From assembly GCA_963457665.1 (NCBI GenBank), contig OY735212.1, forward strand, positions 19,970,247 through 20,034,246: 64,000 nt of DNA, read 5' to 3'. The DNA comes from Thysanoteuthis rhombus (Eukaryota; Mollusca; Cephalopoda; Oegopsida; Thysanoteuthidae). A program made the translations under genes and the position numbers. The notes beneath the pieces are model-generated. The model was not told the DNA's origin. It did no database searches and worked only from the letters and a program-made list of their open reading frames with translations. The first letter of the stretch is position 1; every line of letters begins with the position of its first letter. Shown piece by piece: positions 48,691 to 61,094 of the stretch.

Positions 48691-50145
48691 TTTTTTATTT
48701 AGTTCGGATCTGGATTGACCCCAGGATTAAATGGTATGTAGGTGAACATTGGTGTATGAGGAATAATAAAGTAAACTTTCCATTTACTAGTTGAACGGCC
48801 ACATGTAAAGAAAGTTATTGGGGAGTGGTTGTTCTAAGAATAAAAAATTGGAAGCCGAAAAAATTATTTCCAAAAAAGAAGTGGTTTTTGCCGATATAGG
48901 GCAGTTTAGTTTGTGAACACCACAAAGATTCTCAAAAAATTGTTGGTAAATATGGAGTTGATGATCCTTTTTTTTTCAAGATTTGTAGCTTTTGAAATCA
49001 CTTGAAATTCGTCAATGGTGTGTATGAAATAGAATAAATTTCTTGTTTCAATGGTTCTAAAAGAGGGCTTTACCAGATGACAGATAAAAAGTTCAAATGG
49101 TAATCCAACCTGATTACACTAAGTAAACATTTAATGAGGTCAACTCAAGGCAGTCAGGCTTCCACAAAGTGTTTTAGCGGCTTTTAGAAGCCTCCTACAG
49201 ATCCTATGTCACCACCCAAAATTCTTCTTGCAAGTAATTTTTTCCACTTTCAAAGTATAAGAAAATTTGACAAATAACAATCTTAATCAACATCATAGAG
49301 CAATATTTGAAGGAAAAAAAAACAAAAAAACTGCTGTGTAAAAAAATATCAACACCAGATCTATCGAATGAACAACACAAATAGTCCAAATGTTCCTTCG
49401 AGCACAAATGTTGAATCTGTGTTGCGAAAGAATTTACTTAACATAGTGTTTGTGTGAGTGTGTGTAAGTTTTTTTTTAACAACCATAAAGACACTTAATA
49501 TAGGCTTGGCTGTCCCATTAATTGACCTTAGTGAAGTGTCCAATTACCCTATAGTCCAGTAACAATGTAACTGGGCATTTCACAAATTGCAACGAACAGA
49601 TTTTGCATCCTATATATGATCTGAATGAGAGAAGAAGAGTATGTCGAAAAGTCTACCGAAATCTGATCATTACTGAAACTTCTGTAGAAATTTTGAGTCT
49701 TTGTAGGTTTTCTCCAAAAGTTAAAAATACAAATTATTACTTTACACTGATACTCTTGGTTTTACATCATTTAACCAGATAATTTTTGATGGAATCTTTC
49801 CCCTTAGTAATGATATGAAGATAATGATTAAATTGACATTACAAGTTTCAAGTATTTCTATTAGCATGGGTTGCCTTATCAAACACTAAAATGGACTGTC
49901 CTGTGGAAATGGCAAAAAATATAGAACATTATGCAACAGATCTGGAATGAGCACCATTGAATAATCAAGCTTAAAAGAATTCTACTCCAAAATGTCTTTC
50001 TAAAATGCCCACTCTTTTTAGAACCCTACTCTTGAATTTACTTGTAAAATGCCAAATAACTAGCTCCATTTTTTAGCTGTTATTTTTTATGTATATAAAG
50101 TGCAAAGTGCTAAGGTACACTGTTAGAAAGCTGATGAAATTCTCT
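48691..50145. other. no gene recognised
   Basis: AT-rich; short poly-A/T tracts and a (GT) stretch near 49450. Confidence 0.4.
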
Positions 50146-50149
50146 TTCA

Positions 50150-51150
50150 TGAAGGCCATCATTCTTCAAGGTGTAGACGCTGTATACATTAGAGCACTGC
50201 AACATATATACAATCACAGCAATTCCTTCATCATGCTTCATAAAGACTCTTAACCCTTCCAGCTCTCCAAAAAATAGTAAGGCAAGGTGATACCAGCTCC
50301 TCCAAACTCTTCACAGCCTGCCTCAAGATGATTTTCTGGAAACAGGACTAGGAGAACAGAAGAATCAAAATAGACGGTGAATATCTGGGCAACCTCAGAT
50401 TTGCAGACAACATTGTCCTCTTCGCAGAGAACCTACATGACTTCCCACTACTGCTAGATCAACTAAACGAAGAAAGAAAAAAAAGTCAGTTTACACATGA
50501 ACTTCAGTAAAACAGTAAAAAAAAAAGTAAGTCATGTTCAACAGTCACATCAAGAGGAAGAACACAACTGTCAAAATCGAAGATGCAAAACTTGGGAAAG
50601 TAGAACACTACATCAACCTAGGACAACAAATCTCTATGAAACCAGGATGGCAGGCCTTCAGCTGAGCAAGCTCAAATCTCAAAAATAAGACGATCCCAAT
50701 GATCATAAAAAGAAGAGTATACAACCAATGCATCCTCCCGATAGTCACTTATGGAGCTGAAACATGGAACCTAACCAAGAGACAGACCCACACACTGAGA
50801 AGCATGCTATGTGCGCATGAGAGAATTATGCTCAACCTCACATAGAGAGATCACAAGACAGCACATAGAAGAAAACGGGAGTCTGAGATATCATAGAATA
50901 TATTAGAAAACTCAGTTGGTAATGGGCAAGTCATGTTGCAAGAATGACAGACAACTGATGGGCATCACGACTCACAACATGGATCTCAAGAGATCGCATG
51001 CGAAACCGAGGCCAACAGAATACAAGATGGAGAGATGAACTAGACAAATTCAGAAAATACTGGCTCCTTGATGCAAATGATAGAGAAATGTGGCAGATCC
51101 TGGGGAAGGTCTATGTCCAACAACGGACAGTAAAAGACAAATGATGATTT
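50150..51150 (+). pseudogene. LINE reverse transcriptase relic (RTE-like), plus
   Basis: Frames read KAIILQGVDAVYIRALQHIY, PKLF-like SSKLFTACLKMIFW, then NLRFADNIVLFAENLHDF at about 50390-50440, where the catalytic FADD is FADN. Then VEHYINLGQQISM, MIIKRRVYNQCILPIVTYGAETWNLTKRQ, RIMLNLT.RDHKTAH and a long tail. Stops and a lost catalytic Asp show it is inactive. Confidence 0.8.
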
Positions 51151-51689
51151 CTTAAAGATAATGTGTATTAAATTCGTAAATTCGGGAGGTGGGGATAATT
51201 GCTTCTCGTCATTTAAACAGTTAAAAATAATCACTGACATTCAAAATATAACAGTGAACATTATACTGTAGCCATGAACATTCAAAGAAATTTTCGGAGG
51301 ATTTAACACCACGTTTCAACCAATACATTCTACGGTCTTCTTAAGGTTTTCTGATTGTAATGATACTTTAATTACAAAAAACATAACAATGGAAGTAGAG
51401 TTTAAAACTTAAATGCAAGTAGTTTAAAATTTATACCGTGAATGATAGTCATATGGTTTTCAATGACGACAATGAGAGGAAAAACCACCATTGTTTTTGT
51501 CAATTGAAAATGTTTTTCAAATTAAACCATAAGACCATTCAAAATTGAAAACAGGAAGTTAATGCTATGTTTCGTCGATGTAAGAACAGAGACTACTCTT
51601 TGATTTTGATGTAGGGGCCACAAAAGGCTGGACCACGAAACTAACTTAATACCAAGTTTGTACCACGTGTAGTTGGACATAAAGCTTCT

Positions 51690-52200
51690 TTGATATTCAC
51701 CAGACCTCTCTATCATTGGCGTCGAGGATCCAATACCTTCTAAACTTATCTGGGTCGTTTCACAGTAATTTTCTGCCGGTCACAGATTCGCCTATGATCT
51801 CTCAAGATCCACGTTGTGAGCCGTGCAGTTGTGTAACATTCTTGCAATATGACCAACCCATTGCCATTTGAGTTTTAAAATGGATTCTACGACATCTCAA
51901 GATTCAGATATATGGTAGAATCCATTTTCCTCTAATATACGATCTTGTCAAGAAATCTCTCCAGATGATGTTGAACATGATTCTCTGAGGTGCACATTGC
52001 ATAGTTCTCAGCTTAAGGATCCAGCTTTTGGTTAGGTTGCATATTTCAGCTCGATAGGAGACTTTCGGGAGGATTCATTAGTTGCATACCCTTCGTTTTC
52101 GGACTAACGTAATTTTCTAGTTCTTGAAGATTGAACTTGCTCAACAGAAAGCTTGCCAACCTAGAGTGATTCTACGCTTGATTTCTTCTTTTGAGGATTT
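51690..52200 (-). pseudogene. LINE RT C-terminal relic (minus), tail-to-tail with the 50-kb copy
   Basis: The complement has the same tail: a TYRAEICNLTKSWILK-like segment, AMCTSENHVQHH, and a final SMILDANDREVW-like end at 51700. It converges on the plus copy across about 540 bases. Confidence 0.65.
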
Positions 52201-52589
52201 CATGGAGATTCGTTGACTTATCCCCAGGAAGCCTCAGCCATAAATGATAAATCAATTGATAACATTGGAATCGCTCAAAGAGACATCATTTTGTTAATTG
52301 CCGAGGTAGCCAAATCACGTTTTATGCCCTACATAAAAGTTGTAAGAAACCTGCTTCGTGTTTTTACCCACTTGCCCGAATTAATTGGATATTGTGTCAG
52401 AGGGAATTCCAAGCGAGTAATAGACAGGTTTTTAACGCGATCAGAATAAACTTACATGGAAGAAGTTACGATACGGCAAGTGTCGATCTCTCACACTGAA
52501 AAGTTTGGGACACACCCATGAAGGCAAACATTTCCATTAAGATAAGAAATTTAACACGCCATATAAAACACACACAAAGTTAGATAAGA

Positions 52590-54830
52590 CACGCAAAAAT
52601 GTTTCAAGTGAGAAAATAGACCCTCTCATCCAAAAACGTTGCACCCTGCAAACGATGCAAATTGCCATCTAGGTCACTATAAACGGGGTGTGCGTCCGCC
52701 AAAATTGCATGAAATACAGAAAGAGGTCAGCAGCATATTCCTGGACACAATAACAGCAGGCAGTGACTCATGTTTGGTGGACTTGAAGATCAGACGTAAA
52801 ATTTATATTAGATACTGACGCTGATGTGATCGTTATCGCTGACCATGTGTTTAATTCAGTGTTTGGAAGTGACATTCCAAAACATTAAAAAGCAAAAAGG
52901 CCGATATTGGGACCAAGAAACTCTTCATTAGATGCCCTGGCATTTTCTAACTCACACTACAGAAAGAAAGACAGTGAATACAAGAGGATGTGTATGTGAT
53001 AAGGAACCCACATACAACGTTACTGGATAGACCTGTCAACCATACAGTATAAAGTTGAAACCTGGAGCGGGGCTGTTCCCTCTGAAGACACCGCGACAGG
53101 TGCTTCATCCTCTCGAGTCAATGGTAAAAAGTTTACTGCAGCGCATGGAAAGGTCTACAGACCATGTGTCAATCTCACACAACTGAACAAGTTACTGTGC
53201 TGCGAGAGATACATTCTTCCCTCGGTAGAACAAACTCTAGGTTCTTTAGCTGGTGCTCAAATCTTTAGCCGGCTAGATACTAATGGGCTTCTTGGTAAAA
53301 CCCTTCAGCCGAAGAATCAGCTAAACCGGTATTTATCATACCATTCGAACGGTTGTACTTTAGAAAGTTACTATTTGGGATTGCATCAGCGTCCGAGCAC
53401 TTCATGAATAGAATGGTAACAAAAGCTAACAGTGTGACAAGAAGGCATTGTTTGCCATATGTTTTGGAGATGCACAGCATTAACACGACTCATGCCTTCA
53501 TGCCGACGTTGAGGAAGATCGAGAAGACAATAACTCTCAGTGCGAAGAAATGTAAGTTTTCAAAAAGAAAAGTTAAATTCCTGGGCCAGATCATTTTGGT
53601 CGAGGGGTTAAAATCCGGCGCAAGTAAAACTAAAGCAATCAGATTTAAGAATCCACCAAGCTACGCATCTTTCTGGCGTTATAAATCAGTTAGGAAAGAT
53701 CATTCCTCAGCTATCTGTGAAGGGTGAAAATATTTGCTATCCAAGAAAAACACTGGTTCTGGGGGAGTACAACAGCCTGGAGGAGAAATTGTCGAGCAAA
53801 ATAGAGTTAGCTCTGTATGATCAGAAAAAAAGGGACACCAAAATGTCAGCAGGTGCATCAAGCCTCTGATTGGGAGCGGTCCCACAACACAAAACGGATG
53901 AGGAATGGAGGTCAATCACCTACGCTTCCAGATCTCTCTCACTAGTCGAGCAGATGTATGTTCCGGTCTAAAAAGAGGCACTAGTGTTGGCACGGGCCTG
54001 GGAAAGATTCAGATACTTTCTGGTTGGCCAACATTCCCGGTAGTGGACAGATTATTAACTGCTATTAAATCTCTAAAGGTCTCAAACCTTGGGCGCCCAA
54101 CCTGCAAAGATCCAACGTTATAGAATGAGACTGTAATTTATATATCCGGGGGAAAAAAGCTTTTGGTTCACAGACATGTTGTCACGAGCACCGATAGAGA
54201 AAAATGCAGCAGACGTGGACACCAAGCTCATGGAGAGATGAATATAAAATATCAGTAAATGGACAATTTATATCCGACAGAATGAGATAATCATAGACAA
54301 TTTATTAGGAACTAATGGCTCAGAACTGATAATACTCAGTAGCAAACGAACGGCCTTAGATCGTGTAAATTAATACATAAACGAACGTCGGGTCGTAGTT
54401 CATCAGGTCAGGGTGTGACAAAATGCAGGTTGCGTGATGGCCAGACCTGAGCTAGCAACTGAACGGACTTGTGCTGGGCTGTATATCAGGTATCAAAGAG
54501 CGGACCAGCCACACACAGTCGGCTTATCCAGGCATAACTTCATGACGATCACTGACAGAAGTTGTTGAAGGATATCTTTACACTAAAAAGGTCAGACGTA
54601 CCTGCTGGTGATTGACTAGTTCTCAAGAAACGCCGAAATACGCCGTCACTTGATCCATTGATATCACGGTCTGTCTTAAAACAAATATTTTACGCCTCAT
54701 GGAGTACAAGAGATACTAGAGACTGTGAACTGAACGCAATTTCTCATGTGACACATTCTTAACATTTGCCACAACAAGCGGATTCCCATCACTTGACCAG
54801 CTGTCCGAGATTTTTAAAATACAACGAAGA
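52590..54830 (+). pseudogene. Ty3/gypsy retrotransposon gag-pol relic
   Basis: In broken plus-strand frames, in order: a degenerate zinc knuckle (GHYKRG, about 52660), a protease segment with LDTDADVIVIADHVFN (52806-52856; the usual LDTGA is altered), RT segments (RPCVNLTQLNK, ERYILPSVEQTLG about 53160-53245; RKLLFGIASASEHFMNRM at 53359-53412; KKCKFSKRKVKFLGQI at 53545-53592), an RNase H segment (WRSITYASRSL about 53906-53938; LSRAPIEKNAADV near 54181-54219) and an integrase segment (YLLVID.FSRNAEI about 54600-54640). No LTRs were identified and many stops are present. Confidence 0.8.
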
Positions 54831-54839
54831 AGCTGAACG

Positions 54840-55090
54840 TGTAGAGCTATGACTCCAAATTATCTGTGGCTACGAATAGGACCCGGAGTCTGCTTTTACC
54901 TAAGTAGTTATTGAACACTTTTAGACTGTTCATGGTTTTAACGAGGTCGGGTCGATTTACAACGTAATCATAATGACCATATAAAGTAGAATTCAAGTAG
55001 AAAAATCCTATCCGTCGGTCGTTAATGCATCAAGAAGCAGTCCGTGTTAGCTGTGACAATGCTCTCCGCTGATAAGATGCAACAAGTCAT
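54840..55090 (+). repeat. dispersed repeat R3 copy, abutting the gypsy relic
   Basis: GAGCTATGACTCCAAATTATCTGTGGCTACGAATAGGACCCGGAGTCTGCTTTTACCTAAGTAGTT and the following 150 bases match 46040-46400. It then runs into R2. Confidence 0.55.
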
Positions 55091-55099
55091 AAAATCTTT

Positions 55100-55632
55100 G
55101 AGTGGATCCATGCTCAATTATCTCGCCAACGTCCTGTCTTCAACCGCAAATTACCTCCAAGAGTTCTCCCTTTATCCACATAAGTTAACAATGGATTTCA
55201 GTGAAATTTTGCGGAAGAATAGGCAATAGGTTATGAGAACAATTATTACATTTAGGAGTAGATCCGTTAACAATTATATCCCCTACATTGTAGCTATCTG
55301 TCTACACCATACAATATCTTCAGAAGTCGCCAGTCCGTCCACATATCTCTCTAAACTCCAAACGAATTTCAATTAAATACTGTAGGAGAGTGGGAAATAT
55401 GCTACAAAAGCAGTCATGAAATTTTAGGACGGATCCATGGACGATTATTTCCCCTACATCTTAGCTAACTGTTCGCAACTGTACAATAGCTCCAGAAGTT
55501 CTGTCAGCCCCCCTCCCAATATCTCAAAGTTCTCAATAAATTTCGATGAAATTGTGGAAGGGTAGGCAATAGACTACGGAAGAGATTTTGGTGCGGATCC
55601 ATTCACTATTATATCCCCTCCATCATATCTAT
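55100..55632 (+). repeat. repeat family R2, tandem array of three units of about 165 bp
   Basis: Units begin near 55138, 55301 and 55471. Each has CAATATCT/TACCTCC.A.AAGT, a (C/T)AA.T.GATTTCA..GAAATT..GTGGAAG block, ..GGCAATAG..TA, GATCC.T..ACNATTAT and TCCCCTACAT..TAGCTA.CTGT. Confidence 0.65.
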
Positions 55633-55764
55633 CATTCAAAACAGTTAATTTACCGATATTCAATTGGAAGACAAGTCCGAACAACACTGTTAGAATGAAA
55701 AGATTAGTGAAGCCAACAGCAAGATTTACCACTTGAAACACAACTTCACACATCTGGATCATGT

Positions 55765-56235
55765 TATGTTAAAGCTGCTCTTTGGGTCTCCTTTTAGACT
55801 TCAGTTAGGATACGCATCTTCGGTATGGGGTCCTACATTGAAGATGGATATAGAAAATCTAAAAAAACTCCAAAATATGCAACAAGCCTTGGCCCGAAAA
55901 TCTCACATATAACCTATGTAAAAAACACTTCAATATCTCGTTACCTTCTTTGCAAAATTGCTGCCTTCACACTGATCTATTACTAATCTAGAAACTCCCA
56001 CATAATAATGATAACTATTGATACAAGAACCTGCTGATCAAAATGTAAACAACATATCCTAGCTCACACCCTCTCTAACTCATAACTCGAGAAGTCGCGA
56101 TTTCAAATATGAAATACATCACCATCAAGGTATCCTCCACAAATTCCTAACACCAAGATGTACTATCACTCAGAACTACGTACACAGTAACAACAATGAA
56201 TACAACAACAGTGAATGAATTGAATGTTTTTTCGA
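55765..56235 (+). pseudogene. LINE (Jockey/CR1-like) RT C-terminal relic
   Basis: One frame reads LQLGYASSVWGPTLKMDIENLKKLQNMQQALARK, which matches the ..LEYAS.VW.P....DI..LE..Q..A.R segment of these RTs. Stops follow. A later stretch reads SRFQI..TSPSRYPPQIPNTKMYYHSELRTQ. Confidence 0.65.
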
Positions 56236-56975
56236 CAATGACCTCCCTATGCTGTTCAAATACATTTTTTGATAACACTACTATCATATAACACATACAC
56301 ACAGGCACAGTAGATAGAGTATAGAACAATGCCTACAAAGCAGATGGGCCTCGTTTGATGGTAGATGTTGAGCTAAAAGTAGCGATATAAAAATCAGCTA
56401 GTAAATTAAAATCAAAGTAAAAATTTGTCTGATAATATGTTTGATAATAATGATTTAAAATACATCATATGAAAAATGTTTATTCACTATTTGGTAGAAT
56501 GGGGATTTTTCTTTGCTGAATCATCGCGAAAAATGGTGTCATGATTTTCTGGGTCAGTGTATTTTTAACATGTGAGGTGGGGACGGCCTCAACAGAAGAA
56601 AACAGAAGATCCTCAACATTCAGCAATGAAAACAATGTTACTTCAGGTTAAGGCTATTAATATTTAATGAAAGCCTGACTAAATTTTTTCTCTTCACCAC
56701 AAACCACATAATTTTTCACACTCCAATTCACTTAAGGGGAGAGATTATTTGAACGCGCGCACCTTGTTAGTGCAAACAATAATTCCAAAAACATTGTTTT
56801 CATGTTTTACAACGTAAAAACGAGTACACATGAAAGCAGAAGCCTTTTAAAATATTATGTACGAATGTCAAAAAAAGCAATCAGATATTTCTCTTCTTTG
56901 GAACAGTTAAAAAAAAAAGGAAATAAAGAGAAAGAGAAAAAAAACATCAGCGATACCTACAAATAGTAGTTAACA
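56236..56975. other. no gene recognised
   Basis: AT-rich, no conserved coding. Confidence 0.4.
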
Positions 56976-57215
56976 AAACAATACGTCTGCTACTTTGTAC
57001 GTCGCTCTTTTCGGCCAGAAAAGAAAACTTATGAACTTCTTTTCTAAAAGAGGTAATTCCGAGAAAAAGAAAGGGCCTTGCTTGTAAATAATTTCACTTT
57101 GCACGAGAATGAAACTAGTTTAAGAGAGAGTGCGATGCGCAATTATTTGCAGTAGCACGGTTTCAAAACAAGGTCCATGAATCGAAATCACATATACACC
57201 AGTAAATGTACTTAC

Positions 57216-57400
57216 ATTTTGTGTACCATTACAATGGTTATAAGTCTTTGAAGACTAGGTTCAGCTCACTGATTGTCTCGTGAAGTGACAGTCAGAAGTG
57301 GTTAACACTACTAACTTCTTCGTCACCTTAACCGATCGATCCATCTGCTTGGAGATTGGTGGGTGTCTAAGGGACTTAACTTCTATATTCGGACTGTAAA
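57216..57400 (-). promoter_or_regulatory. candidate non-coding first exon and promoter for exon 1A
   Basis: On the minus strand this stretch ends in AAAAT|GTAAGT, a perfect donor. It lies in a patch (about 56980-57420) that is visibly richer in CpG than its surroundings and free of the repeat families seen elsewhere. A TATA-like TATATTTATATG lies just upstream (about 57434-57445). No long reading frame crosses it. Joined to the acceptor at 43973 it would give a 13.2 kb intron. A TTTGTTTACAG acceptor-like site near 57398 means it could instead be an internal exon. The assignment is inference from position and splice signal only. Confidence 0.3.
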
Positions 57401-57448
57401 CAAATATTCACCGTTCGTTAATAACACGGGAATGTTATGTACATATAA

Positions 57449-57454
<6 letters not shown>

Positions 57455-57479
<25 letters not shown>
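57455..57479. repeat. (AC)n microsatellite
   Basis: About 12 units, next to the candidate promoter of exon 1A. Confidence 0.9.
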
Positions 57480-57924
57480 AAATGTACTAGTTTACTCAAG
57501 CCATTAAAAAAAATGACAGTATTTAAGTAATTTTACAAATTATGTTGTTCAGTGTTTTGTTTATTTTCCACCGGAATCTATCCGGATTTTTACACATTCG
57601 CAAAAGTAGACAGATGAATAAATAAGGGAGATTACTCTATATTTAGCATACAATAGTTATTACACTTGACAATTGTGAAATCTAGCCCATCAGATGTTAA
57701 GTAAAAAAAATGATGGGATTCCTTATGAAAAGAAAAATCAAAATGCAAATATATTTTTTAGTATGAAAGCATTTATCTATCTATTTATTACACTGGAATT
57801 GACCTGCAAGTACTATTTCGGGAGATTTTTTACTATGCTAGTAATTATTTGAAATAGTCACTTATGCTGACAACAGCTTCAGCTAATTGGGGATAGACTT
57901 AGATGCTACAACCACCCAAATAAC

Positions 57925-58090
57925 GTCACTCACTTCATTCTGCATCATTTTACCTATACTAGGGGGGTATTCATGTATTTCCCAAGGGCATTTGTGTGAA
58001 ATACACAGAAACAGTCAAAGCCAGAGTTTGAGCTCCGGCTCGTCTACTCCATTATCCATGCCGTTATTCACTCAGATAGCCTGCACCTAT
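57925..58090 (-). repeat. tRNA-derived SINE-1 copy (minus)
   Basis: The complement has GAGTGAATAACGGCATGGATAATGGAGTAGACGAGCC, GGAGCTCAAACTCTGGCTTTG (box B), then TGCCCTTGGGAAATACATGAATACCCCCC, the SINE-1 body. Confidence 0.6.
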
Positions 58091-59240
58091 TTTTCGTTTC
58101 GCTTTTTTTGCAGAATTTGATGCGTAAAACTCGTTTAAAACAACCAAACCTAAATTCAAGATATTTATAGCCGTCAGTTTGAAGTTAGAAGTCTTCCACG
58201 GGTTTCATTTTTTTTTTTTTAATAGGAATTATAATTATTATGATTGAACTATTTTTTATCGATTTTCTACTCTTAATATTTTCTGCTAATCAAAATTTTC
58301 AAAACAGTACAACAAAAGGATTTGGTATAGAATAAATTACTTTTTTTTCTGATGTGATGAAACATTAGTTTCAAACATGAAATATCAGAGTGAAGACAAC
58401 ATCATTAGCAGCAGTGAAAGTAATGTTTGTTATTGAAAGCTGAAACTGTATTTAAAAAAGGACAAAAATCAGCAAAAATTTTTCTATGTCCAGCTAACTT
58501 ATCAAAGAATCAATAACTATACACTAAGAATACAAAATAAATAACTTTATTATATGTATCATTTTCGGATATAATTGGCTATTGTAGATTTTTGAAATGG
58601 CTAATATAGCTGCTCTGTTTTTGCCCAAAATCACCAAGAACTTGGAGAGAGATCGGCCAGTCAGATATCTCTTTCCCCCCATTAAAGTTCCTTCCCAGGC
58701 CTGTCAAGCCATCTTTCTTTTTTAGCCATCAAAGGTATGCACACAAACGTACTGACAGACATTTAAATTTATGTAAATGAAGATTTGTTTGCCTCTTCAT
58801 GAGAGCAAATTTGACACAACATCTCTTCAACTTGGGGCCCCAAAAACTGTTATGTCTCAGCAACAACAAAAATTGCCTAGTCCCCCATCTAGACCAGTAT
58901 TACACCGACATCAGAAATGTCCTCGACCCCTTCCCTTTATAGTGCAATGGGGAGGTGCTGAGTGCATCAGTATGATTTCAGTACTCTAATATCAATTAGG
59001 TTAATCTCTGAAGTTAAGGAGTGTTGAACATGGCCGCTACTTATTTAGGGTGACCACATTTATACATGCAGTAGTGGACTTCACCTCTACCAAGATGATT
59101 ACTTGAGAAATGCAGAAGCTTTTATCTTTAAAAGTCTCATTATTAAATGAACACTTGAAATTGTCGAATTGGTTTCAGTTTATTAACTATAATTTGCTTA
59201 GTCATAAGGCCACAACTTATTTCCAGTACCTGATGCTCGA
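58091..59240. other. no gene recognised
   Basis: AT-rich, no family seen. Confidence 0.4.
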
Positions 59241-59242
59241 AT

Positions 59243-59244
<2 letters not shown>

Positions 59245-59304
<60 letters not shown>

Positions 59305-59312
59305 TATATAAA
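59245..59312. repeat. (TA)n(CA)n(TA)n microsatellite
   Basis: About 22 TA units, then 8 CA units, then a few TA units. Confidence 0.95.
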
Positions 59313-60219
59313 TAAGAAATGGATATATAATCCGACAGAATATTTATGAATGCATTAAATTGTGAATACCTATCCATTAAATGCTAGACACCACTTCTCC
59401 ATTCTAACCCCCACCAACCTCTCCTGAGTACTGACTATTTCCATCCTCACCCCTCCTCTCGCTCCTTATCAAAAACAAGCCCAAATCCCACTGAAACAGA
59501 TAAACACTCTCTGACCCCTTTCTGTCACAGACTCTTATTTCAAACCAAACTTGGCTCACCTGCCAAGATACAAACATCTCAGCTCCCACTAAACAACCCA
59601 CAACACAGAAATATCCCCATTTCACTCATCAACCTCAAACATGTGAACAGCACACAATTTTCTTTGCACCACTGAAAGTTTCCTCTGAAGAAGATGGCTG
59701 GTACCCATCAAACTGCATCAAAACATGCCCAAATGGTAATAAAAATTTCAAGATTTAAAACCTGCCTTTCTCTCCAGCTTTTTCTTTCCACGTTCTTATC
59801 ATCACTTTCATCAACATTTTATTGCATGAAAGTAATAGAAATGATCTCCTGTTATTACATAGAGAAAAAGTCACCATAGAATTATGTATCTATTTCTCAA
59901 TAATATAACTGGCCATGTTGAGCAACAACAACTGTAAACATGGACAGTGAATGAACAAATGAGAAGTGGGGGCAAAGTGGTCATTTGGGTCTTCACCACT
60001 CCATCAGGCTATTTGGCTATATGGCTAAGAGAATTTCTTTCCCGTCAGGAGGTCAAAAGTGAAAGGAGACTTCTTTTACAAGTCTGAAAGCTTAAGTCAG
60101 TTTTTTTTTTTACAACATAAATTTTGAACTGAGTGTGGATAGGTATTTCAAGTAAGTGTATTTACATATATATCTAATATCATAAAGATGAGATTGTTTC
60201 TTTCTTCCTTCCTCCCTTT

Positions 60220-60860
60220 CTTTATGATTAATAGACTCCTTAATGGTTGCACTCTACAAGCTAAAGATTTGTGTATAATGGTAACTTTACTCCAGAATGA
60301 ACTTGGGATAGTTGGTGATGATCTCTGGTGACCTCTAAGAGTCAATTTGGGGTCAAGTCAATTTTTGCAACCTTAAATCTAATCATACAACTATGCCCTA
60401 AAAGCCACAATATTGTGTACAAGGGCAACTTGTCCACAGGAATATAGGATAGATGGTTCTGACCTCTGGTCACCTCTAAAGGTCATTCTAAGGTTAGGTC
60501 AATTCTGGCATTTTCAAATCAAACTGAAATGGCTGTGAATTTGCTTAGAAAGGTTACTTCAGCCCAGGATGAACATGGGTTGGACTGCACTTGTGACTTC
60601 TGAAAGTAAATTTATGGTCAGGTCAATTTGGCAGGCATTTTCAAATCTAACAGAGAGGGCTACAGCCTATGAATTTATGTACATGGGTAACTTGACCCCA
60701 GGTGACCATCAAAGATCAATTTTTGTTACTTTCTGATCTAATGGAGACTGCTGCACCCAACAGGCCTTAATCAACCTTGACCCCAGGTGGTGTTGACCTC
60801 TAAAGATCAATTCAAGGTCAGGCCAATTTGGACATCTTCAAACCACCTGAAGGGTTGCAA
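60220..60860 (+). repeat. tandem repeat, five units of about 95-140 bp
   Basis: Each unit runs: AA.T....GG.TGCA.CC.A..., a TTTGTGTA.A.GG.(T)AACTT.(A)C.CCAG block, GACCTCT(G), a CTCTAA.(G)GTCAATT block, GGTCA.GTCAATTT.GGCA and CATTTTCAAATCTAA. Units start near 60230, 60380, 60521, 60646 and 60740. It sits 230 bases downstream of the exon 1B donor, inside the presumed intron. Confidence 0.65.
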
Positions 60861-60945
60861 TCCTTACTCTGAGAAGCTCTGTGTTGGAATCTACTACCTT
60901 TCAGTAAACATTACCCCCCCCCGACAATGATTGGTACTTCAGCAA

Positions 60946-60991
<46 letters not shown>
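60946..60991. repeat. (TA)n microsatellite beside exon 1B
   Basis: About 23 TA units, 100 bases inside the presumed intron. Confidence 0.97.
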
Positions 60992-60993
<2 letters not shown>

Positions 60994-61094
60994 GCTAGCC
61001 TTGAAGAGGGTTAAGAACCACCTGCAACATTTTTATTTTTCTTTGTACATGGTAAACAAAAAAATAGAAATAAGAGAAAGAAACTTCAACTTAC

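Noticed and set aside
55574-55762. Minus-strand hydrophobic frame (FQVVNLAVGFTNLFILTVLFGLVFQL) considered as a missing exon of the 1B gene
   Set aside because: It does not match SLC19 exons 2-4 in order or motif, overlaps an R2 unit, and has no fitting splice sites in the right phase.
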